64,000 nt of DNA from Metridium senile (taxonomy: Eukaryota; Cnidaria; Anthozoa; Actiniaria; Metridiidae). Below the pieces are notes generated by a model that was not told the DNA's origin, searched no databases, and saw only the letters and a list, made by a program, of their open reading frames with translations. Both the position numbers and the translations under genes were made by a program. The stretch is from positions 5,518,136 to 5,582,135 of the forward strand of contig OX459100.1 in assembly GCA_949775045.1 (NCBI GenBank), given 5' to 3'. Positions 10,401 to 19,684 of this stretch are shown here, piece after piece (positions within the stretch are counted from its first letter, which is position 1; each line of letters starts with the position of its first letter).

Positions 10401-13400
10401 CATGCTATCTTAAAAATGAATTTAAACGTATAGAGAAGAGAGCTGTCTCTATTATTCTACCTGATTGTGATTATAATAGTGGGATTGAAAGACTGGGACT
10501 TAAAGGGATAGAGGACCATCATAACTGTCTTTGTAAAAAGTTTTTTACATCAATTGAGAATAATGAAAGTCACAAACTTAAGTAATCTAGCTCTTACCAG
10601 CAGGGCATATGTTAGCAAATATAATTTTCGAAACAACTGTACATATGAAGTTCCGCCATTTTTACGTTGACAATGTTAAGAGGGGGGGGGGGGGGGGGGG
10701 GGTCTGAATCCCATTTCCCAGTTTATATTTTGACCAAATCCCAGTCATAAATCATAATCCCATCAGTTTTGCTCAAGTTTTCAATCCCATTCCCATTTTC
10801 TATTGTTCTTTTATTTGTGAATCCCAGTCCAAGTGCATGCAATCCCATTTTTCCAGTCAAAATTGAGACCAGCTGCCATTTTACCCCTTCAGGACCCTCT
10901 GTTAGGTTAATAATAATAAAAGTTGATGAACCATTCCACATGAGACATTGAAATAATGAAAATTTTAAAACATTAAAAAGCATGCTCCAAAAAGAGAGTT
11001 AACTAATTAAGGTAATCTTAATGTGATTTAACTGTAACATTATCTAATCTATGTGACATTTACCAAGCAAAATAGCCAATTTGCTTAGTTTTGATCTACT
11101 GAATTTCAACATTGTAATGTCCATAACATTAATTTTTTTGTGTTATGTCTGTAGTGTAAACTTTTCATTGATGAAAAAATAATAAATGAAATAGATTGCA
11201 TATAAATAGAACTGCAGCTATAAAATATAACTACAGTCCGTTCAAGGAATTGTTCCTATAACTTTCTGGGATCGTTTTGGATTCACAGCAATTATAACTT
11301 GAAATGTAGGATATTAAACAAAGTGGTTGTTTTAGTTGTTATGTCTGTAACAACATTTTAAATACAATACAATACAATACTTTTATTGCTCATTCGTATA
11401 TTTTTATATTAGATTTTTATATTATAATATTAAAGATTGAAGCACTCTGGAAATCTTACCAAATATATAAAATGGCCTTGGGGTGTAATCTCTGTAACAG
11501 TGGAATGACCCCTATATCAATAAAGGGCTAATAATTTGGCTCATGTTAAAGTAATGAAACAATATCTATAGATCTCTCCCAAGTTTCTACTCTGGAAATC
11601 TTACCAAATATATAAAATGGACACCTAAAATGTCTGATTTTGTGTTATTTTTGCATATTTTTGAAAAAAACCATTATTATGTTATGAAATTTTCAGGAGT
11701 TGGTTTCCTTAGTTAGCAAAAAATTGTGGAAAATTTTAAGGATGTTTTGACATCATAGTGATGTCATAATAAAATGTTAAAATGGTATGGAAAATCTAAT
11801 TTTGTCGCAAGACAAGATTTTATGAATTACTATAATCACTTGTCCGATGTAGAACACGTTTTCGAAAATTTTATAAAATTTTGATGAAGGGAACTAGAGA
11901 TATAAGCGATTTAATGATTTTGATGACGTCATCAGATTTGACGTCATTGAAAAATATTATTAATCATTAGAAGTTATTAATCATAGAAATTTTAATGTCA
12001 TGCCATTAGACAACACTATCTCAGTAAATATAGCAAATATAATCAACTATTTCCCAGAAACGGGCCAATTTATAATCTTTTTTATTCATTGCTGACGTCA
12101 TAATGACGTACCATGTTTTTTCTCACTTTTTCAAAAATAAATTTCAGCCCTTTGAGCCCCAAAATCAAAATTCTACTCTCAACATATTTTCTGCTATCCC
12201 TTCCTCTTCAAATTCATATAAAAATATCAGAAAAATATTGTGAAATGAAAACAATTTGCCAAGCGATATGTTTTTCTAAAGGTTTCTTATCAAAATTTTC
12301 AAAATACTTTTGTTATTAAAATCGCCATAACTCCAGTTTCCGTCATCCAAATTCAAAACGGTTTTCAGTTTTAGAGTTCTTGGGAGAAGGCGAATGATGT
12401 TTTATGGAAAATAGCAATTTCACCAATACCAATTTTAGGCCGTTTGTGCCCGCCGTGTGTAATGTTGGTAATGGTGGAATGACCCCTTATCAATTAAGGG
12501 CTAATTTGGCTCATGTTAAAGTAATGAAATAATATCTATAGATCTCTACCAAGTTTCTAATCTGGAAATCTTACCAAATATGCTATCTTTGACATGACTG
12601 TATGAATCTCTTGCAGGTTAGTGATACTTAGAACAAACGTTTAGCTGTCTTTTATTCTGATATAGGCTGCCAACTAAATGGGGGACAAAGAATGTTGGCT
12701 ATATTTAATCAAACTCTTAAATAATTCATAAGCCTTTAATCCAATCAGTTGGACCAATTTGGTATATATTAATACTGATGTAAGAAAATAAAATTATTAT
12801 AGCATTGTCATTTCACCATAACAACAACTTTTGAAAGTTTGAGAAACAGAGATTAAATTTATAAAGTTTTTATAATTCCCTACCATGCTATCTTAAAAAT
12901 GAATTTAAATGTATAGAGAAGAGAGCTGTCTCTATTATTCTACCTGATTGTGATTATAATAGTGGGATTGAAAGACTGGGACTTAAAGGGATAAAGGACC
13001 ATCATAACTGTCTTTGTAAAAAGTTTTTTACATCAATTGAGAATAATGAAAGTCACAAACTTAAGTAATCTAGCTCTTACCAGCAAGGCATATGTAAGCA
13101 AATATAATTTTCGAAACAACTGTACATATGAAGTTCTGCCGGTGCGCACAAAACGAGCGAAGAATTTTGTTCATCCTGGCCATGTGTGGCTGATTTCGAT
13201 CAGTTAGTTTTTTTACCTATCATAGCCAGCGATGACCTTTCCTTGTTTGGTTACTGTGCATACCTCAAACTATATTATTATCATTATATTATGTTATATA
13301 TTTTTCCTATATATATAAAGTTAGAATTATATTGTATTGTAAATATATTCTTAATTATTCTTAAAATTGTAAATAATTATGTAATTCGACAGCTTTTAAG

Positions 13401-15366
13401 GCTGCAAATAATTTTATTAAACTATCTATTTCTTATATTCATTTTATCAGAAGCTATACTAATTTAAAATTTCAGAAAAAAAAAAATGAGGGCATAAAGC
13501 CCTCGTCAGAAAATTACATACCGGTACCAATCTTTACATTTTTAATTTATCATAAATTTATAATTTGCATTTTACACAGAGCAGCAAAACTTTCCACGAA
13601 TGCCTATTTATATGACAATGCTAAAATATTAAAATATTTGTTTACTTGTAAAAGTTATTTTCCATTTATGGCAATTAAAGGTCTATATTAGCCAATTTAT
13701 AATTTACAAACATATATAAAGCAGTCAGGCTTCAAACCAGAGCATATAACTCTTACTATGGTAAACATATTTACAAACATAATTTCAAGCTAGTTTATCT
13801 CAATTGATGATTAAGCAGATATACTCTATAATTGCCTCAGAAGATATACTATGCATCCCAGTAGACCGTGACAACCTCGAAATTTTATCGCGACCCGTCG
13901 ATACAAAAAATTGATCACGTGATGGACTTTTTATGTACCACGTGATGATATTCTTCTGTACCACGTGAACAACATTTTTCCTTTGGCACGGGTTCACATA
14001 CGATCTTCGATCAAATCATAGTGATCGAATCTTCCCACGGCTTCATTTATACTAGAGAATCTTTGCCTTCAACGTATATATACAGAGAATCTTTGCCTTC
14101 AACGTATAAGCGCCAAACAAAAGTAGTATTTCAAGTACTAGTATAAATGAAGCCGTGAGAAGATTCGATCACTATGATTCGATTGAAGATCGTATGTGAA
14201 CCCGCGCCAAAGGAAAAATGTTGTTCACGTGGTACAGAAGAATATCATCACGTGGTACATAAAAAGTCCATCACGTGATAAATTTTTCGTATCGACGGGT
14301 CGCGATAAAATTTCGAGGTTGTCACGGTCTACTGGGATGCATAGTACTCTATATTAAATACCCTCGTGTTGCATGTTATGTAATCGAAAACCACGTTATA
14401 TAAATCAATGAAAATTGGCAGTTCGATTTTCCTAAAATTCATAACACTTTCTTCTATCTATACTACTGCTTTTCAAACTAATTCCTAAAAGATCATTTAA
14501 GGATATTTAAAAGGTTCATTACAAAATAAACTCAAAGCTTTGTCCAATTAAACTGTACATTTTCTTGTTATTGTATTTTCAATTCATTTGCAAACGTACC
14601 TTTTCTCGAATCAATCCATTGTCGTTGAAAGCAGATAATGGCGTAAAGTGGTCGCCTGGATGGGGCATTATTGTCGGTTGTATTGTCTGCTGGAAGAGAA
14701 GAGAAAAGAAGAGAAGTTACCACTATTTCCACCACGCTAGCCGTCTCAAACAGTGATACCGGGTGACAGTATGACTCTCGTGTAATACGAGATCACGTGA
14801 CCCATAAGCACGTGTGCTAGCACCAGGTCAAGTACATAATTTTCACTATCATTTTAAGTACATATATAGACAAACCATTTCATTGAATAGAGTACAAACG
14901 ATGAAACGTACTACGAAAAAACATTTATCTTATCATTTTTGCTATTTTTAATTTTCCCAAAGTTCTACATTATTAATTTGTTGGCCAATTTTCAATTTAG
15001 AGAAAAAATTGTTTTACTTCCAAGTTTTGTTCATTAATATTTTATTTTATGCTTAATTTTTTATCTATTTTAATTATTTTTTTGAATTTTCCAAAACAAT
15101 GAATATAAGTTTCCCTCCCTCCCTCCCTCCCCTCCCCTCCCTAGTACTATCCTTCCCCTCCCCCACTATCAATCAATGTGATCTCCATAATGAGGTAATA
15201 ACAAACAAGTTTCTCCTCCGGTCCAGTCAATCTGGGTATTCTCGAGGTAAAAATATCCAAAAGCACTCACAACCGAACTCAAAAAGACCGTGATCTTTAC
15301 TGCAATACCATAAACCGCCATAAGATCCCTGGCAATGTTCAATCGGTGTTTGAAATGGTAAGACAT
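7418..15366 (-). CDS. Extended-SDR NAD-dependent epimerase/dehydratase, three coding exons
   Basis: Coding exons on the minus strand: 15366-15271, 14689-14600 and 8470-7418 (stop at 7418). All junctions are in phase 0 with donors GTGAGT and GTACGT and acceptors TTCCAG and TTTCAG; the joined frame gives 412 residues. Exon 3 has no ATG before the Rossmann motif, which supports upstream exons. The NAD-binding motif GGAGYLG is at 107-113 and the catalytic pair YGSSK at Y241-K245, with the S/T of YASTGS at 214-219. These mark the extended short-chain dehydrogenase family that epimerises, dehydrates or decarboxylates nucleotide sugars. The substrate cannot be read from the sequence; GAGYLGTSLVP and HLAAIVGYPAC recall bacterial-style sugar epimerases more than animal GALE or UXS1. 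The N terminus has only weak hydrophobicity, so no clear membrane anchor. Exon 1 is the least certain part. Intron 2 (6.1 kb) is packed with repeats. Confidence 0.78.
8575..9020. repeat. Two adjacent tandem-repeat blocks in an epimerase intron
   Basis: At 8575-8700 the block CCCTTAAAAATGACC, CTAAAAGGTACG, CATAAATTAACTCAGA is duplicated. At about 8705-9020 an 80-bp unit (ACATGAG-TGG, TAATGCTCGCTACTAGA, AAGAAAAAATTAATTAA, TTTCACAAGACACA) is repeated four to five times with growing divergence to the right. Confidence 0.8.
10380..10656 (+). pseudogene. LINE reverse-transcriptase C-terminal tail, copy A (decayed)
   Basis: The conceptual translation contains LKNEFKRIEKRAVSIILPD, then GIERLGLKGIEDHHNCLCKK. 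This matches the pattern at the end of many LINE-type ORF2 proteins (a ...IQKRA-RII-P... box followed by a leucine-arginine box). A frame shift separates it from the final part, and the conserved ending seen in copy B is cut off by the tandem-duplication boundary. Clade (CR1, L2, RTE or Jockey type) cannot be assigned. Confidence 0.6.
11617..12465. mobile_element. Insertion in the second tandem unit, unclassified
   Basis: AT-rich DNA of about 850 bp absent from unit A and flanked by a duplicated 100-bp segment. It contains several TGACGTCA-like sites (GATGACGTCATCAG near 11918; GACGTCATAATGACGT near 12092) and no recognisable transposase. An open frame at 12113-12319 has no similarity I recognise. 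It could be a non-autonomous element or the product of unequal recombination. Confidence 0.5.
12857..13198 (+). pseudogene. LINE reverse-transcriptase C-terminal tail, copy B (decayed)
   Basis: This repeats the KRIEKRAV-like and HNCLCKK boxes in one frame. In a shifted frame it continues through YNFRNNCTYEVLPVRTKRAK and NFVHPG near 13098-13170. The YNLR...VP-R-TKRAKNSF ending is highly characteristic of the C terminus of LINE ORF2 proteins. The frame shift and missing 5' region make it a dead 3' fragment. It ends in AT-rich DNA, without a clear poly(A) tail. Confidence 0.72.
13847..14346. mobile_element. 500-bp long inverted repeat (foldback/MITE) with six CACGTG sites
   Basis: The left arm begins TACTATGCATCCCAGTAGAC and the right arm ends with its reverse complement; arms of about 190 bp match with few differences. 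The centre contains a duplicated GAGAATCTTTGCCTTCAACG block. CACGTG occurs at 13916, 13939, 13962 and, mirrored, at 14226, 14249 and 14272. A 9-base direct repeat TACTCTATA lies at 13822-13830 and 14345-14353. It could be a target duplication, but the left copy sits 16-17 bp outside the inverted repeat. It lies within intron 2 of the epimerase gene. Confidence 0.85.
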
Positions 15367-16371
15367 ATTCTTTATTACATAATCGTAATTTTTTCAGCGG
15401 TTTGGACGCAAGATCGAGAGATCGATTTGCAACGCGCGTGAATGTGTGCACGTCTACCTCTGTAAACCTCAAAAAGCACTTATTTTGTCCACATAAAAGT
15501 GCTTAGACTATCCCTTATAGTATATTTCCTGTGGGTTCACGTTTTCGATTTTCGATTGAAAGAGTAATGGTCAGTTATCCAAGCAAAACAAATGTCAATG
15601 GTCGATACAATATTTATTGATAGATCAAAATATGACTTTATATAATTTTCGTTCTATTATTCTTCATTCTGTTGTGATATTTTGGTGGCAATTCTAGTTA
15701 AAACTGTTCTGCCAAATTCTATTTCATGAATATAGTCGTAAAAAATATTTTAATGAATTTAAAGTCGTCATCATTTACATATAATTTTATAGTTTACTCT
15801 ATTTATTTATTTGATTTAAAGGCTTTCCCCCGTTAGATGGGGTTTTTCCACAGAGCAATCAAGCCTCGATGGATAGACTTTGTCAGAAGACCATACAAAA
15901 TTGCTCAATATTAATCATTTGCTAGAAAATTAAGGAGCCAAAATTAAGCCCTAAGGTCTTTTGATAATTCAATCAATAGCCCAAATTAAGTTGCATAATT
16001 TAATAGACCAAATTGTTTCCACCCAATTCAAATCTTTTGGGAATAAGATTCTTTGTCTTATGTATTTCGATATCACGTGGAAAATGTTTGGAACAAAAGT
16101 TCAGTGGTTTTGAATTGTGTGGAAATGTGTGTGTATTAATCGATTTGGTCTATTGCAGCTTTATATAGCTATATCTATATTGGTCTTTTAGTAAGGTCAG
16201 TTAGGTCTAAGGGCCCAGAATAGCGATTGCGAGAAGGTTTCAACTCAGTAAACATAAACTTTCTTAGCAGACTTGATTATTTAGTATGCTGAACCGAGCC
16301 ACTAATCAATTTCCTATGTGCACAAACTATAGGACTGACCAATCAGAGCAAGCTTTCTATATCTCATTCTG
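15367..16371. other. Intergenic, presumed promoter side of the epimerase gene
   Basis: No coding region is supported. The stretch immediately above 15366 would hold the 5' UTR and promoter of the minus-strand epimerase. No TATA box or other element can be called confidently. Confidence 0.4.
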
Positions 16372-17159
16372 TAACCTGAGTTTCAGGCTCAGAGGGGAAA
16401 GGGAGGGAAAGAGGAGAAGGGGGAGAGGAAAGAAAAGGAGAGCCTGACTCCATTCCTATTTGAAACTCATTCCGCCCCTTTCTGAGCTAATGACGCGCCT
16501 ACACAATATTAGCCAATAAAAAATGTTTCCGGTTTATAGGGGGCGGCTTGTCATTTTATTTATAGAAGCATCTCCACATGAAGCACTGTGGCATACATGC
16601 TGTGTGGTCTATATGGCAAAATACAAAACAAGGATCCAAATCTGCGAGGAGCCTATCAGCAGTAGAAAAACGTTACCTCTATTTTGGCTAACATTTTATA
16701 AAGGTCGTTCAAGTAAAACCACGGAAAAATCGTGGAAAACATTCGACTGAATGCAAGAATCATTGACCCTTGTCACAAATCCATTAACACTTCAAAAAAA
16801 ATATTATCGTTGTTAGGTTTCGTTTTGGCTTTAAAAAAACAGAATTCATACAGTTTAACCAAGAGCTTACACCAAATAGCGGATAGTCTGTGCTGCTTGT
16901 TATTAGCTGTTTTGTTTATACAGCCTGCGGACGATCGAGATAACGTTATTACATTTCACTGATGTTGGATAAGTGATAGATTTGTTATTTGACTTCCGGT
17001 ATTATATCCCTATTGTTTTTCGACCAATGAGGAGTTCGTCCAGATTCTGGACGCGTAACCCGAGTTCCGATATGTAATGAAGTCAGGCCCTCTTTCTTTC
17101 TTCTCCTCGTCCAGCCCCTCCCCTCCCCCTCCGCTCCTCGGGGCCTGATACTCAGGTTA
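16372..17159. mobile_element. Mutator-like non-autonomous element with 9-bp target duplication
   Basis: It starts TAACCTGAGTTTCAGGC and ends with the inverse GCCTGATACTCAGGTTA, one mismatch in 17. It is flanked on both sides by an identical 9-mer, CTCATTCTG (16363-16371 and 17160-17168). A 9-bp duplication is typical of Mutator-like elements. A second inner inverted pair (GCCTGACTCCATT near 16442; AATGAAGTCAGGC near 17076) lies inside. Open frames at 16523-16962 do not resemble transposases. The copy at 1940-2050 has the same termini. Confidence 0.85.
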
Positions 17160-17682
17160 CTCATTCTGTGGAAGTAGATCCTGATTGGTCGCTACAGTCA
17201 CAGACAAAATTCAAAGTTTACAAAATTCGAAGACTACAAGTTTTCCCGGTGGCAATATTTTATGTTGGACGTACACATTAATCATGTTTAAACAAGGAGT
17301 TTTTGTTCTTCACGTCAAAGTTTTATGACTTAAATATATTGTTAGAGGGTCTGTTAGAGGTTCTGCATGGTTGATCAAAGCTCTATTATTATAGCTCTAA
17401 CCAAGGAATGACTCTAGGCCTTATTAAGAGCCTAGCTTATTAGAGCGATAACACTAAAACCACGAAATCAATACAAAATAGTTACTTTACATGAATAGTA
17501 TTAATTTACTGATTATTTAGTCAGTATCTCTCAACCAGAAATATCAGATACAAAAGGAAACAATACCTCAAACAAATTTTTTGACATTTAAATTACCAAA
17601 CGGTATATACTAAGTATGAAAGAAATATATATTGTATTTTTATTGAGAGTACTCATTAAGGCATGATGATGATAAGGATGAC

Positions 17683-17829
17683 AATAGCTGTTATTACAGT
17701 TATATGCAAATGATTTTGAACAATGGGTTGAAGTCGAGGCTTTCGGGCGAAAACAATAGGTTTGCCCGAAAGCCTCGATTTGAATCCATTGTTTGAAATC
17801 ATTTGCATATAACTGTAATAACAGCTATT
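17683..17829. mobile_element. 147-bp inverted-repeat element
   Basis: Arms of about 66 bp begin AATAGCTGTTATTACAG and carry ATGCAAATGATTT and GTCGAGGCTTTCGGGC. They flank a 15-bp loop and are almost perfectly complementary. The inner AACAATGG...AAGTCGAGG stretch is shared with the element at 32540-32861, suggesting one family. Confidence 0.85.
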
Positions 17830-17834
17830 ACAAT

Positions 17835-18840
17835 GATGATGCTGGTGGTGGTGATGCTGATGGTAATGATGCTGATGCTGGCAGTATTGATAAATGGTGA
17901 TGATAATGATGATGATATTGATGATGATAACCATTATTGTGATGATAATGAAGATGGTGATGATTATGATATTGATGATGGTAATCATTATGGTGATGAT
18001 AATGAAGATGGTGATGATTATGATATTGATGATGGTAATCATTATGGTGATGATGATGAAGATGGTGATGATTATGATATTGATGATGGTAATCATTATG
18101 GTGATGATAATGAAGATGGTGATGATTATGATATTGATGATGGTAATCATTATGGTGATGATGATGAAGATGGTGATGATTATGATATTGATGATGGTAA
18201 TCATTATGGTGATGATAATGAAGATGGTGATGATTATGATATTGATGATGGTAATCATTATGGTGATGATAATGAAGATGGTGATGATTATGATATTGAT
18301 GATGGTAATCATTATGGTGATGATGATGAAGATGGTGATGATTATGATATTGATGATGGTAATCATTATGGTGATGATGATGAAGATGGTGATGATAATG
18401 AAGATGGTGATGATTATGATATTGATGATGGTAATCATTATGGTGATGATGATGAAGATGGTGATGATGATAAAGATGGTGATGATTATGATATTGATGA
18501 TGGTAATCATTATGGTGATGATGATGAAGATGGTGATGATGATAAAGATGGTGATGATTATGATATTGATGATGATGATCCTTATGGTGATGGTGATGAT
18601 GGTGATGGTGATGGTGATGATGATGGTGATGGTGATGATGATGGTGATGATGATGATGGTGGTGATGGTGATGGTGATGATGATGGTGATGATGATGATG
18701 ATGATGATGGTGATGATGGTGATGATGATGGTATTGATGATGATAATCATTATGGTGATGATGATGAACAACGATAATAGTGATGATTATGATGATGATG
18801 ATAATAGTGATGATTATGATGATGATGGAAATTGTGATGA
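17835..18840. repeat. GAT-rich higher-order minisatellite, 54-bp unit
   Basis: About ten copies of a 54-bp unit (GGTAATCATTATGGTGATGA, then TAATGAAGATGGTGATGATT and ATGATATTGATGAT), with GAT/AAT variants, followed by plain GATGGTGAT repeats to about 18840. One 18-codon unit is open in several frames on both strands, giving artefactual Asp-, His-, Ile- or Met-rich frames. No evidence of coding. Confidence 0.92.
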
Positions 18841-18899
18841 TCATAGAAATAAAAGCGGCATTGATAATGACATTAGAGATGTCAGTGTTTTAAAATAAT

Positions 18900-19684
18900 G
18901 AAAATATAATATTTGAATTATTCTACAAAACTAATGCATATATTAAATGTGGCATAGACCACGCTTTCAAATGCTCTGTATCATTTGTAATAATTATTAT
19001 AATAAGTATTCACAATAATTGTAGTCATATTTAATATAATTTCCAGTTATCTATATATAAACCAATGGAAAGTAATTAGCTCGATAACTTTAGTTTCTCT
19101 AGCTAAGTTCCAACACTTGTGTTATATCATTTCCTCCCTTTTTGTAAAAAAATATTATTTAAATGAAATGTAAATGAAGGCATTCTATTAATGAAAAACA
19201 AGAAAACATAGATTTGAAATTGTAATAATAACTTTATTTTCCTGAATTAAAATTTACTTTTATTTGCATTATCCTCTGCTAAAAACGAAAATATTTATTT
19301 ACTATAATAAACAAAACACGCTTCAGTTTCAGAAAAAGCATTTCTCAAAGTATTTCTAAATTACAAAGTAAAACATATTTTTATTCTTGAAACTTTCCCG
19401 ACAAAACATGTTATATTTTACGCGTTTTTTCGTTTTTCTAGTTAATATTAAATTGTTAAGACGTGTTTCTTTTGAAATATTAAAAACAGTTCAAAAAATA
19501 GTCGCTCCGACAATTGATTGGAAGGATGCGAAGGGCTAGCGTCAACTATAAACTAATGGTTAATTAATACTTTGAAGTATTTTTTGTTGATATGCTGTTA
19601 TTCACGTAGTATTTCCTGCGTGGACGCGAGCAAGTACGATAATAATCTTTCTTGCTTTTACTTCACGTTTCCTCACTTCTTGAC
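18900..19684. other. Intergenic, upstream region of TCAIM
   Basis: AT-rich, with no open frame of note. It must contain the TCAIM promoter and 5' UTR, but no core promoter element can be singled out. Confidence 0.45.

Larger units (their letters stand above)
9148..13140. repeat. 1.5-kb tandem duplication, second copy interrupted
   Basis: Unit A (9148-10656) and unit B (from 10657) align at an offset of 1509 bp with very few differences. Each starts CATTTTTA-GTTGACAATGTTAAGA followed by about 20 G (9173-9192; 10682-10702). Each carries a TACAATACAATAC block and ends with a LINE-like 3' coding tail. Unit B departs from A near 11617, contains about 850 bp of other DNA, then resumes near 12466. 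About 100 bp of flank (matching 9985-10085) is present on both sides of the insert. Small open frames at 9242-9475 and 10723-10983 are copies of one another and show no known domain. Confidence 0.85.

Noticed and set aside
9242..10983. Two near-identical small proteins (77 and 86 codons) at 9242 and 10723
   Set aside because: Their similarity is explained by the DNA-level tandem duplication; there is no domain and no codon-position bias visible.
17656..18898. Four frames of 324-371 codons, Asp-, His-, Ile- or Met-rich
   Set aside because: Read-through of the 54-bp GAT minisatellite on both strands; no unique sequence is coding.
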